Shown here: positions 49,590 to 57,202 of the stretch, piece by piece
How positions within the stretch are numbered: the first letter of the stretch is position 1
How the letters are laid out: each line of letters begins with the position of its first letter
Assembly: GCA_963703895.1 (NCBI GenBank)
Contig: CAVPFX010000002.1
Location: 372,001 to 436,000, forward strand
Direction: 5' to 3'
DNA: 64,000 nt
Source of the DNA: VRUE01 sp963703895
GTDB lineage: Bacteria > Actinomycetota > Thermoleophilia > Solirubrobacterales > 70-9
Position numbers and translations under genes: made by a program
Notes under the pieces: generated by a model
What the model was told of the DNA's origin: nothing
Seen by the model: only the letters and a program-made list of their open reading frames with translations
Database searches by the model: none

Positions 49590-50885
49590 GTGAGCGGCAT
49601 CGCATCGATCCACGCCCGCCAGATCCTCGACTCGAGGGGCAACCCGACCGTCGAGGTCGAAGTCACGCTCGAGTCCGGCGCCAGGGGCCTTGCCGCGGTT
49701 CCCTCCGGCGCCTCGACCGGCGAGTTCGAGGCGGTTGAGCTGCGCGATGGCGGCGATGCCTGGGTCGGCAAGGGGGTCGCGTCAGCCGTTGCCAACGTCA
49801 ACGGCGAGATCGCGGCGGCGCTGAAGGGCTTCGACGCCGCCGACCAGAGCGCGCTCGACGCCAGGATGATCGAGCTCGACGGCACGCCGAACAAGGGCCG
49901 GCTCGGCGCCAACGCGATCCTCGGCGTCTCGCTGGCAGCCGCCAAGGCGAGCGCGATGCTGGCCGGCGAGCCGCTTTTCCGCTACCTGGCGGCGCTCTAC
50001 GGCGGTGGGGAGCCGAACTTGCTGCCGGTGCCGATGATGAACGTGCTCAACGGCGGCGCCCACGCCGACAACTCGGTCGACTTCCAGGAGTTCATGGTCG
50101 TGCCGGCCGGGGCGGACAGCTTCTCGGAGTGCCTGCGGGTCGGCACCGAGGTCTTTCACGCGCTGAAGAAGAGCCTTGCCGCCAGCGGCCACGCGACGGC
50201 CGTGGGCGACGAGGGCGGTTTCGCGCCCAACTTGGAGTCGAACGAGGCGGCCCTGCAGGCTGTTCTCGCTGGGGTTGAGGCAGCGGGCTATGAGCCGGGC
50301 AAGGATGTCTTCATCGCCCTCGACCCGGCGACCAGCGAGGTCTTCGAGGGAGGCGCCTACGTGCTCGAGCACGAGGGTCGCTCGCTCTCGCCTGAGCAGA
50401 TGGCCAGCTACTGGGAGGACGCCTGCTCGCGTTACCCGATCCTCTCGATCGAGGACGGCATGGACGAGGAGGACTGGGACGGCTGGAAGCTGCTGACCGA
50501 GAAGCTGGGCGAGCGGGTCCAGCTCGTCGGCGACGATCTCTTCGTCACCAACCCCGAGCGCCTCAAGCGCGGCATCGAGCTCGGCGTCGGCAACTCGATC
50601 CTGGTCAAGGTCAACCAGATCGGCACCCTGAGCGAGACGCTGGAGGCGATTCGGATCGCCTCCGACGCCGGCTACACGGCCGTGATCTCGCACCGTTCCG
50701 GCGAGACCGAGGACACGACGATCGCCGACCTGGCCGTCGCCACCGGCGCCGGCCAGATCAAGACCGGCGCGCCCTCGCGCTCGGACCGCGTCGCCAAGTA
50801 CAACCGATTGCTGCGAATCGAGGAGGAATTGGGCTCGACAGCGCGTTTCCCCGGCTTGCAGGCGTTCCACCAACGGTCCGCTTAG
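49590..50885 (+). CDS. eno: Enolase
   Basis: A 431-residue glycolytic enzyme converting 2-phosphoglycerate to phosphoenolpyruvate. IHARQILDSRGNPTVEVEV, VPSGASTGEFEAVELRDGG, MMNVLNGGAHADNSVDFQEF, TAVGDEGGFAPNLESNEAAL, SIEDGMDEEDWDGW, QLVGDDLFVTNPERL, LVKVNQIGTLSETLEAI and AVISHRSGETEDTTIADLAV give every catalytic and metal residue. GTG 49590 is preferred to ATG 49578 because it yields MSGIASIHARQIL like other enolases. A TAGGAT box ends ten bases before it. eno followed by an FtsB-like gene is a common order in Actinobacteria. Confidence 0.96.
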   Translation: MSGIASIHARQILDSRGNPTVEVEVTLESGARGLAAVPSGASTGEFEAVELRDGGDAWVGKGVASAVANVNGEIAAALKGFDAADQSALDARMIELDGTPNKGRLGANAILGVSLAAAKASAMLAGEPLFRYLAALYGGGEPNLLPVPMMNVLNGGAHADNSVDFQEFMVVPAGADSFSECLRVGTEVFHALKKSLAASGHATAVGDEGGFAPNLESNEAALQAVLAGVEAAGYEPGKDVFIALDPATSEVFEGGAYVLEHEGRSLSPEQMASYWEDACSRYPILSIEDGMDEEDWDGWKLLTEKLGERVQLVGDDLFVTNPERLKRGIELGVGNSILVKVNQIGTLSETLEAIRIASDAGYTAVISHRSGETEDTTIADLAVATGAGQIKTGAPSRSDRVAKYNRLLRIEEELGSTARFPGLQAFHQRSA

Positions 50886-50921
50886 TGAAGGAATGCGGGG
50901 CCCGGCCGCGTAGGACCGGGC

Positions 50922-51323
50922 ATGGCAGCACGTGCCCAGGCGCGGAAACGGTCCGCAGGCGGGACCAAACGACGTTCCGCTCCCGCACGCAACGGCACTG
51001 CGCGCCGCAAACCCGCTGCGCGCCGCAAGCCGGCCGCCCGCCGCGGTGCGAGCCGCATCCACTGGGATCGCGTCGGCCGCGTCGCGCTGACCCTGGTCCT
51101 CTTCGCCGTTCTCTACTCCTACCTCAACCCGGTGATCGATTTCGTCAAGACCTACACCGCCACCACTACGGCCAGGGTCCAGTTGCACGAGGCACAGCGC
51201 GAAAACACCCGCCTGCACTGGCGCATCCAACACGCCGACGACCCAATCACCCTCAGCGCCAAGGCGCGGGCCCAGGGCATGGTGGCGCCAGAAGAGACGC
51301 CACTAGTAGTACGCGGCCTCTAG
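50922..51323 (+). CDS. FtsB/DivIC-type septum formation initiator
   Basis: A 133-residue bitopic cell-division protein. A strongly basic cytoplasmic tail (residues 1-45, many Arg, Lys and Ala) precedes one membrane helix (about 52-68, VGRVALTLVLFAVLYSY). A short coiled coil then runs over residues ~76-105 (TATTTARVQLHEAQRENTRL), and KARAQGMVAPEETPLVVRGL is the typical closing segment of FtsB/DivIC proteins. FtsB helps assemble the FtsQLB complex that activates septal wall synthesis. Its position 36 bases after eno is conserved in Actinobacteria. The long Arg-rich tail is larger than in enteric FtsB. Confidence 0.88.
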   Translation: MAARAQARKRSAGGTKRRSAPARNGTARRKPAARRKPAARRGASRIHWDRVGRVALTLVLFAVLYSYLNPVIDFVKTYTATTTARVQLHEAQRENTRLHWRIQHADDPITLSAKARAQGMVAPEETPLVVRGL

Positions 51324-51350
51324 CGCCGCCAAGGCGCGTGCCAGTCCCTT

Positions 51351-51393
51351 CCGGTGCGCCTTTTGTGGCCCATGGCCACATAAAGCGCACCGG
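51351..51393. terminator. Hairpin after the FtsB-like gene
   Basis: CCGGTGCGCCTTTTGTGGCC (51351-51370) pairs with GGCCACATAAAGCGCACCGG (51374-51393) over 18 of 20 positions around a CAT loop. It sits 28 bases after the stop and 15 bases before the next start. Its upper part, TTTTGTGGCCC, also occurs in the terminator at 40537-40579. Confidence 0.6.
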
Positions 51394-51407
51394 AGCGTGG
51401 GGGAGCC

Positions 51408-53855
51408 GTGGTTAGCGCTGGGTCGTACGCCGTCAGCGCGCTGGCGCTGGTGGTGGTTGGGGGGTCGATCGGGTTTACGGCGTACCGGCTGCGGCGGTGG
51501 TTGCTCCCAGACTGGCTAGGAGCGCCTGCGCGGCTCGTCGAGATGGTTGTGGGGATCGCCCTGCTGATCTGGCTCGGTGAGCTCCTGGGGACCTTCAGCC
51601 TCTTCTACGCCTGGGCCCTCGTCGCCGCATCGCTGATCTTGGCCGTTTTGGCGGGAACGCTTCTGCCGGGGGGTGGCGCGGATTTGGGGGACCACCCCGA
51701 GGAGGCGCCGGCCTCCCTGCCGCGGGGGGAGGGGGGCACTGCGGGCAGTCCACGGGCTGTCCTCGACCCCCCTCCCCCCGCACCACCCGCGAGTGAGAGG
51801 TCTTGGCTGCCGTGGCTCGTGACCGTCGGAGTGATCGCGCTGGTGTTCGCGCATTGGGGCCTGACGACCAAGGATGCGCTGGACCGGGGAATCTTCAACT
51901 TCGACTCGCTCTGGTACCACATGCCCTTCGCCGCGGACATGGCCCAGAGCCACTCCGTAACGGGGCTGCACTACACCGAGACGGTCTTCACCAACTGGTT
52001 CTACCCCCAGAACTCGGAGCTGCTCCACGCAACGGGGATCCTGCTCACCCACAGGGACACGCTGTCCCTCTTCCTCAACTTCGCCTTTCTCGCCCTAGCT
52101 TTCCTCGCTGCCTGGTGCATCGGCCGGCCCTACGGACGAGGCCACCTCACCGTGGTGGCTGCAGCCATCGTCCTCGAGTGCCACACGCTCGTCGTCCGCG
52201 AGCCGGGGGCGGCCAAGAACGACCTCGTGGCTGCTGCGCTTCTCCTTGCTGCCGTCGCCATTCTCCTCAACGCCTGGGGCCGTCTTCGTCGGGAAGGGAC
52301 GCCTCTGCCGGGGGGTGGCGCCGTAGGGGGGCCCGCCCCCGAGGACGCTTTAGCGACCGGAGGGGGTGGGGGGTCCCCTGCGGCGACAGGACCCGCCGGC
52401 CCAGGTGCTCTTGCCTGGCCAGTCGCCACCGCTGGGCTGGCCACTGGCCTCGCCGTGGGGACGAAGTCGACAGCTGTCGCAATGGCTGCGGGGCTGACCC
52501 TTGCGGTGATCGTCCTAGCCCCCGCTGGACGTCGCTGGACCGCCGCCGGCTGGTGGTTCATCCCCGCCCTGCTCGGCGGCGGCTACTGGTACCTGCGCAA
52601 CCTGATCGTCGCCGGCAACCCGCTGCCGCAGGCGACGAGCCTTGGGCCGATCTCCCTGCCCCATCCGGAGCGCCTGCAGGAGGGGCGACCCGACTTCAGC
52701 ATCGTCCACTATGCGACCGACACCGGCGTCTGGCGAGATTATTTCGAGCCGGGCCTGCACCAGGCCTTTGGGGCGCTCTGGCCGCTGGTGATCGCCGCCG
52801 CGGTTGCGGGCGGCATCCTCGCCCTGTTGCGCGGTCGCGAGACGATCGTGCGCTGGATGGGGGCGGTGGCTCTCTTTGGGCTCGTGGCCTACGTCTTCAC
52901 CCCGCTCAGCGCCGCCGGTGCCGACGGTGCCCCGGTCGGCTTCGGGATCAACATCCGCTACGCGATCCCACCGCTCCTGCTCGGCCTGGTGCTGCTGCCG
53001 CTGGCACCCAAGCGGTTGGCCGGATGGCGTGAGCTGGCCTGGCTCGGCGCCCTCCTCGCCGTCCTGGCGATCACCGACCGCTCCGACGCCGTTCTGCGCG
53101 ACCCAGCTCGCATCTTCGGCTTGACGCTCGCCCTCCTCCTCGTGGTCGTTCCAGCTGCCCTGATCTGGGCCCACTCGCGGGCAGCTGCCGCCCATACGCC
53201 TCCTCCGGCGGGTGGCGCGGCAGGGGGGACCGCCCCTGAGGAAGCTTTAGCTACCGGAAGGGGCGGTGGGTCCCCTGCCGCGACAGGCCCCGCCGGCTGG
53301 TTCGTATGGTCCCTGGTGGGTGCGGGGGTGGCGCTGGTATTGCTCGTGCTGGCGATCGGCTACCCGCTGCAGCGCGACTACCTCCGCGACCGCTTCGGCC
53401 CCGAGTCCGAAGTCCCCGGCCTGCACCTCGACAGCGCTTACCAGTGGGCTCGCGACAAGAGCGACGCCCGCATCGGCCTGGCCGGCACCACCGCCGGATT
53501 CCTCGGCTACGGCTTCTACGGCGCCGATCTCTCCAACCGCGTCCTCTATCTCGGTGAAAAGGGCCCCCACGGCGCCTTCAAAGCGATCCCGAGCTGCGCC
53601 AAGTTCGGCAGGGCCTTCAACGACGCTCAGCTCGACTACCTCGTCACCTCACCTTTCCTCAACTTCCTTCATACCGGCGACCCGATCCGCTCGCCGGAGG
53701 AAGGTTGGCTGCGCGAAGCCGCCTCCGCGGGGGCGATCGTCCCCGTCGTGCGCAGCGGGCCAGTGACTGTCTGGCGGGTCGAAGAGTCGGTCGATCCCCG
53801 TTGCGGTCCGGGCCTCGGCCCGCATCGCTACATCCCCGACACGCCGGCCAGCTAG
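51408..53855 (+). CDS. GT-C type multi-pass membrane protein with three in-frame palindromic insertions
   Basis: An 815-residue membrane protein with about a dozen hydrophobic helices and a soluble C-terminal domain (residues ~665-815). The first large loop carries FNFDSLWYHMPFAADMAQ, an acidic Asp-x3-Tyr-His motif as in lipid-sugar-dependent GT-C glycosyltransferases, so a glycan or wall-polymer role is likely. FTNWFYPQNSELLHATGILL and GINIRYAIPPLLLGLVLLPL also fit. Three Gly/Pro/Ala-rich segments interrupt helix-to-helix loops at residues ~84-128, ~298-331 and ~597-630; at the DNA level they are related GC-rich palindromes. The start is GTG 51408 with a close GGGGGAG. The sugar and acceptor are unknown. 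Confidence 0.75.
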   Translation: MVSAGSYAVSALALVVVGGSIGFTAYRLRRWLLPDWLGAPARLVEMVVGIALLIWLGELLGTFSLFYAWALVAASLILAVLAGTLLPGGGADLGDHPEEAPASLPRGEGGTAGSPRAVLDPPPPAPPASERSWLPWLVTVGVIALVFAHWGLTTKDALDRGIFNFDSLWYHMPFAADMAQSHSVTGLHYTETVFTNWFYPQNSELLHATGILLTHRDTLSLFLNFAFLALAFLAAWCIGRPYGRGHLTVVAAAIVLECHTLVVREPGAAKNDLVAAALLLAAVAILLNAWGRLRREGTPLPGGGAVGGPAPEDALATGGGGGSPAATGPAGPGALAWPVATAGLATGLAVGTKSTAVAMAAGLTLAVIVLAPAGRRWTAAGWWFIPALLGGGYWYLRNLIVAGNPLPQATSLGPISLPHPERLQEGRPDFSIVHYATDTGVWRDYFEPGLHQAFGALWPLVIAAAVAGGILALLRGRETIVRWMGAVALFGLVAYVFTPLSAAGADGAPVGFGINIRYAIPPLLLGLVLLPLAPKRLAGWRELAWLGALLAVLAITDRSDAVLRDPARIFGLTLALLLVVVPAALIWAHSRAAAAHTPPPAGGAAGGTAPEEALATGRGGGSPAATGPAGWFVWSLVGAGVALVLLVLAIGYPLQRDYLRDRFGPESEVPGLHLDSAYQWARDKSDARIGLAGTTAGFLGYGFYGADLSNRVLYLGEKGPHGAFKAIPSCAKFGRAFNDAQLDYLVTSPFLNFLHTGDPIRSPEEGWLREAASAGAIVPVVRSGPVTVWRVEESVDPRCGPGLGPHRYIPDTPAS
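51657..51791 (+). repeat. Palindromic insertion B, copy 1 (diverged, composite)
   Basis: This copy opens with ACGCTTCTGCCGGGGGGTGG, matching copy 2 over nearly all bases. It then diverges and contains two hairpins: GGAGGC-GCCG-GCCTCC, and a longer one with GCGGGGGGAGGGGGG pairing CCCCCCTCCCCCCGC across about 30 bases. It encodes TLLPGGGADLG, then DHPEEAPA, in the same frame as the other copies. Confidence 0.65.
52299..52400 (+). repeat. Palindromic insertion B, copy 2
   Basis: A 102-base GC-rich imperfect palindrome in frame with the gene, encoding TPLPGGGAVGGPAPEDALAT and then a Gly-rich end. The arms fold around a central CGCTTTAGCG hairpin with TTTA loop. Compared with copy 3 I count 14 mismatches in 102 bases, and several are compensatory within the stem. 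Confidence 0.8.
53196..53297 (+). repeat. Palindromic insertion B, copy 3
   Basis: A 102-base counterpart of copy 2, encoding TPPPAGGAAGGTAPEEALAT and then GRGGGSPAATGPAG. The central hairpin is AGCTTTAGCT, so the C-G pair of copy 2 has become A-T with the TTTA loop kept. The GCG/GCC swap in the outer stem is also matched on both sides. Confidence 0.8.
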
Positions 53856-53870
53856 CTGCTCAAGGGGGTA

Positions 53871-54428
53871 CTACTCGTCGTCGTCTGAGCCCTCGGGCTC
53901 AGACGGGGCACCGGCGCGGCGGATCACGATCTGATCAGCGTCGATGCGCACGGTGACCTCGCGTTTGCCGGCCCAGTGCTCGGCGTAGACGGGGTTGTCC
54001 TTAACCGAGGGGTCGAGCCAGAGCCCGTAGCCGTCGGTCTCGCCGTGATCGAAGCTCGCCTCGAGCTCTTTGCGGCGGCCGCGACCGCCACGGCGTCCGC
54101 GGCGGCGACGCCGTTTGGGCCGCTCGCCATCGCCCGAAGTCTGTTTCCTCTCGCCGTCGTCGTCCTCATCGGACTCCGGCTCCTCTGCCTCCTCGGCCTC
54201 GATCTCCTCGGCGGTGGCGGCCTCGATCTCGGCCTCGATCTCGTCGCGGAGATCGAGCTCGCCGGCACCGGAGTCCTCCTCGTCGGGGGTGAAGCCGTGC
54301 TGTTTGCGGAACTCGCGCAGCTCGGAGGTGCTGACTTCGAGCTGGTGGGCGATCCAGGCGTCGGTGCGACCCTGGCGCACCCAGGCGCGGATCTGATTCA
54401 ACTGTGGCTTCAGGGAACGTCGTGCCAT
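53871..54428 (-). CDS. Hypothetical protein with acidic and Arg-rich low-complexity regions
   Basis: A 185-residue protein of unknown function. The N-terminal ~50 residues resemble a helix-turn-helix (LKPQLNQIRAWVRQGRTDAW, IAHQLEVSTSELREFRKQHG). A Glu/Asp-rich stretch (residues ~52-95) and a short Arg-rich run (KRRRRRGRRGGRGRRK) follow, and then a conserved-looking C-terminal block (YGLWLDPSVKDNPVYAEHWA, KREVTVRIDADQIVIRR). The order DNA-binding fold, acidic, basic suggests a nucleic-acid-associated protein. It converges with the GT-C gene, 16 bases between stops. I recognise no characterised homologue. Confidence 0.6.
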   Translation of the reverse strand: MARRSLKPQLNQIRAWVRQGRTDAWIAHQLEVSTSELREFRKQHGFTPDEEDSGAGELDLRDEIEAEIEAATAEEIEAEEAEEPESDEDDDGERKQTSGDGERPKRRRRRGRRGGRGRRKELEASFDHGETDGYGLWLDPSVKDNPVYAEHWAGKREVTVRIDADQIVIRRAGAPSEPEGSDDDE

Positions 54429-54472
54429 CGGCGCGCGAGTCTATTCAACCGGGGCGGTCGTACGCACGGCCG

Positions 54473-54712
54473 CTACGCCATCAGGAAGGCCAGCGCCTCG
54501 AACATCGAGACGACCACGACGACGACGGTCACCGTCAGGCAGACCGCCAGGACACTGAAACGCACCTTGCTGTCCTGCTCGCTGCGGGTAATCCGGCGCG
54601 CCCGCGAGCGGTTCGCGGCGCGACGGCGCAGCTGCTCGCGCCGGCGGCGCTCCAGACTGGTCTCCTGCTCGAAGGCCGTCTCGAACTGGGAGATGCTTTG
54701 ACGCATTCGCAT
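54473..54712 (-). CDS. Small single-pass membrane protein
   Basis: A 79-residue protein. Residues ~10-45 are charged and helical (FETAFEQETSLERRRREQLR, RRAANRSRARRITRSEQD), and residues ~51-77 are one hydrophobic helix (FSVLAVCLTVTVVVVVVSMF). This layout resembles small division or wall-associated membrane proteins. Starts at 54712 or 54706 are possible. Competing open frames on both strands exist here, but this one has a coherent protein composition. No family is recognised. Confidence 0.5.
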   Translation of the reverse strand: MRMRQSISQFETAFEQETSLERRRREQLRRRAANRSRARRITRSEQDSKVRFSVLAVCLTVTVVVVVVSMFEALAFLMA

Positions 54713-54802
54713 AGATCAGGGTGGCCCGGGGGCCGCGGGGGACCGTAGCAAAGGCGCACGAGCGCTTGCAGGGGGAGGAACTGTGCGATTGATCACGACT
54801 GC

Positions 54803-55321
54803 TCAGGGCGGGCAGGCGCCCCAGAGCCCCCGGCCGGCTCGCGCCGCGCCGATCTCCAGGCGCCGAAACAGGGGTGCGAAGCGGTCGTTGGGCGGGATCG
54901 TCAGCGAGCGGGCGAGGCCGCGCCGGACAAGTCTCGCGTTGACGAAGCGGCGGCTCAGGTAGACGTAGGCGAGCAGCCTGCCGTAGACGTCGCGCCGCTC
55001 GACGCCGAAGACCAAGCGCACTTGACGATGCTCGACCAGGCGGTGGTTGAAAGCGGAGGCCTGCGGCCCAAAGCACTGCACCGGCGTATCGGGCTTGACC
55101 GTCTCCGGCGTGTCGACGCCGATGTAGCGGACGTCCTCGACCCGATCGCCGATCCGCGCTTCGATCGTGTCGCCGTCGACCACTCTCACCACGAGGGCGC
55201 TCGCCGCGCTCGGGCCGCTTGGGCCGCGGGCGTTCTCCCAGGGCCGCAGGATCAGCAGCGAGACAACCGCCAGCAGCAGGATGCTGCCGACCTGGCTTCG
55301 CCATCCGCCTCGCTGTCTCAC
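54803..55321 (-). CDS. Staphylococcal-nuclease-like (thermonuclease) protein, membrane-anchored or secreted
   Basis: A 172-residue SNase-fold nuclease. Residues ~11-27 (VGSILLLAVVSLLILRP) form a signal or anchor helix, so the enzyme acts outside the membrane. The catalytic layout is present: VVDGDTIEARIGDRVEDVRY with the Ca-binding Asp, IGVDTPETVKPD with the Arg and Asp-Thr-Pro motif, and GVERRDVYGRLLAYVYLSRR with the second Arg and Glu. NARLVRRGLARSL is the usual following helix. A role in extracellular nucleic-acid breakdown is likely. It stands alone on the minus strand between the small membrane protein and the aldolase gene. Confidence 0.85.
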   Translation of the reverse strand: MRQRGGWRSQVGSILLLAVVSLLILRPWENARGPSGPSAASALVVRVVDGDTIEARIGDRVEDVRYIGVDTPETVKPDTPVQCFGPQASAFNHRLVEHRQVRLVFGVERRDVYGRLLAYVYLSRRFVNARLVRRGLARSLTIPPNDRFAPLFRRLEIGAARAGRGLWGACPP

Positions 55322-55342
55322 CCTTGCCTAAGCACACAAAGT

Positions 55343-55382
55343 GGGCAAAGGCTCCCCTCATTGGCGAGGGGAAGCCTTGCCC
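55343..55382 (-). terminator. Hairpin terminator after the aldolase gene
   Basis: Arms at 55343-55359 and 55366-55382 pair almost fully (GGGCAA-GGC-TCCCCTC with its complement, two single-base bulges). On the minus strand it begins 11 bases after the aldolase stop and is followed by ACTTTGTGTG, a modest T-rich tail. Confidence 0.65.
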
Positions 55383-55392
55383 CCGCGCCGCG

Positions 55393-56313
55393 TCAGGGGA
55401 TGCGGCGCACGCTGCTGAGCAGCGTCTCTTTGATCTGGGCGATGATCTCCAGCGCGTCGTTCCACTCGCGCTGCCAGACGTTGCGACCGAAGATCACGCC
55501 CGAGCCGCCCGCCTCCATGACCTCGCGGGTGTGGCCGAGCACGGTCTCGTCGTCGACCTTGGAGCCGCCGGAGAGCACGACCAGGGCGCGGCCAGCCGAT
55601 TCGACGCACTGGCGGATCGCCTCGGGCTGGTCGACCTTCATCTCGTTGTAGGGCGCCGGCGCGTCCTTGTCCTTGTCCGGGTTGATCTTCGGCATGTTGA
55701 GCTTGACCACGTCAGCGCCCATCTCCATCGCCATCCGCGCCGCGTAGTCGATCGCGTAGAAGGAGTTGGCGCTGCCCTTGGCGTCGACCGCTTCGCCGCG
55801 CGGGTAGGACCAGACGATCAGCGGCATGCCGAAGCGGTCGCAGTCCTGGCGTACCTGGCGCAGCTGGGCGAGGTCCTCGTCCTGGCGCGAGGAGCCGACG
55901 TAGAGGGTGTAGCCGACCGCGTCGGCGCCGAGCCGCACCGCGTCCTCGACGCTGGCGTTGCAGGAGGAGAAGGCGTGGGCGGAGGAGGGGATGTCGGTCT
56001 TGCCGTTGACCTTGAGGATCAGCGGCACCTGACCGGCGTAGTCGGGGTAGTACTTGGTCGCCATGCCGATCTGGCAGGCGAGCGCCGAGTAACCGGCCTC
56101 AGCGGCGAGGCGGAACTGGTAATCGGGGTCCTTCGAGGCCGGGTTGGGGAAGAAGTCACGCGGTCCGTGCTCGATGCCCTGGTCGATCGGCAGCAGCATC
56201 AGGGTGCCGTTGCCGGGGCCGAACTCGAAGAGCAGGCGCCGCAGGCGGGCTCGTTTGCCGGGGGCCAGGGTTGCCAGCAGTGATTTCTGCTCGGTCAGGC
56301 TCTTCAACTCCAC
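55393..56313 (-). CDS. fbaB: Class I fructose-bisphosphate aldolase, DhnA type
   Basis: A 306-residue TIM-barrel aldolase of the archaeal/DhnA class I type, which cleaves fructose 1,6-bisphosphate through a Schiff base. LMLLPIDQGIEHGPRDFFPN is the N-terminal signature, GADVVKLNMPKINPD holds the Schiff-base lysine, and VVLSGGSKVDDETVL and AGGSGVIFGRNVWQRE form the phosphate site. MPLIVWSYPRGEAVD fits the catalytic tyrosine strand. GTG 56313 is the start, with a GGAGGA eight bases upstream. Relatives include transaldolase-like enzymes of aromatic synthesis, but the overall block order favours aldolase. Confidence 0.87.
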   Translation of the reverse strand: MELKSLTEQKSLLATLAPGKRARLRRLLFEFGPGNGTLMLLPIDQGIEHGPRDFFPNPASKDPDYQFRLAAEAGYSALACQIGMATKYYPDYAGQVPLILKVNGKTDIPSSAHAFSSCNASVEDAVRLGADAVGYTLYVGSSRQDEDLAQLRQVRQDCDRFGMPLIVWSYPRGEAVDAKGSANSFYAIDYAARMAMEMGADVVKLNMPKINPDKDKDAPAPYNEMKVDQPEAIRQCVESAGRALVVLSGGSKVDDETVLGHTREVMEAGGSGVIFGRNVWQREWNDALEIIAQIKETLLSSVRRIP

Positions 56314-56415
56314 GCTGTTTTCCTCCTAGGGATCCTTGAAGACGAGTGTCTGGGGAGTATGTCATCGGCACCTCCCCGCGAGTGCTTAGCGATGGGCGGT
56401 TATCCTCGTTTAACC

Positions 56416-57180
56416 ATGAGCGAGACTGAGCTCAGCGTCATTTGCAAGAACTGCGGCTCGGAGGTCAGTCCCTACGTAACCGAGTGCCCCTACTGCGGCA
56501 CCCGCTTGCGCAAGCGGGCCCCGAAACTGGAACGGCGCGGCGACGGCCTCGAGGCGAAGCCCAGCCGCCGTCGGCGACTGCGGATCCTGCGCCGACGCAG
56601 CAGCGAGGACGCCACCTCCTTCCGCCCCTACGCGACCGCGGGGGTGATCCTGATCTCGGCGGTCCTCCTGCTGGTGCAGAAGGTGAGCGGCGACCCGCTC
56701 GGCACCTTCGGCGGCTTGATCGTTCCGCTCGAAGACGAGTGGTGGCGCTTCTTCACCGCCCCCTTCGCTTATCTCGACGTCGGCTACCTCTTCGTTGTCG
56801 CCGTCGGCCTGGCGATCTTCGGCACCGGCCTCGAGCGCCGCCTCGGCACCGCGCCCACGGCGCTGTTGCTGATTGCCTGCGGTTCGCTCGGCATGCTCGT
56901 CGCCAGCGGCATCGCCCACGGGCAGGGTGACATCGAGGTGATCGCCGGCGGCAATGGCATGGCGCTCGGCGCGGTTGCCGCCTGGTTCGCGATCCGGCGG
57001 GCCGAAGCGCACCACGCGATCGACGACGACTACGACGTGATCGGCGTCATCGTCGCCGCGGCCGTCCTGCTCGCCCTGCCGATCTTCGATTCCGCCGCGG
57101 ACCCCTTCGCTGGCCTGATCGGCGCCGCGGTTGGAGGCCTCGCCGGCCTCGCCGCCTCGACTCTCCGAGACTCGCACTAG
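56416..57180 (+). CDS. Zinc-ribbon plus rhomboid-like membrane protein lacking the catalytic serine
   Basis: A 254-residue protein. The N-terminal zinc ribbon has Cys10, Cys13, Cys24 and Cys27 (CKNCG, CPYCG), followed by a basic linker to about residue 70. Six hydrophobic segments then resemble a rhomboid core: YATAGVILISAVLLLVQKV, EDEWWRFFTAPFAYLDVGYL, ALLLIACGSLGMLVASGIAH, GGNGMALGAVAAWFAI and VIGVIVAAAVLLALPIF, LIGAAVGGLAGLAAS. In active rhomboids the fourth helix has GxSG; here it reads GGNG, and the last helix lacks the catalytic His. It is therefore probably a pseudoprotease. ATG 56416 is chosen so the ribbon is at the N-terminus. Confidence 0.72.
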   Translation: MSETELSVICKNCGSEVSPYVTECPYCGTRLRKRAPKLERRGDGLEAKPSRRRRLRILRRRSSEDATSFRPYATAGVILISAVLLLVQKVSGDPLGTFGGLIVPLEDEWWRFFTAPFAYLDVGYLFVVAVGLAIFGTGLERRLGTAPTALLLIACGSLGMLVASGIAHGQGDIEVIAGGNGMALGAVAAWFAIRRAEAHHAIDDDYDVIGVIVAAAVLLALPIFDSAADPFAGLIGAAVGGLAGLAASTLRDSH

Positions 57181-57202
57181 CCAGGCGGCTAGTGTCCAGC
57201 GC

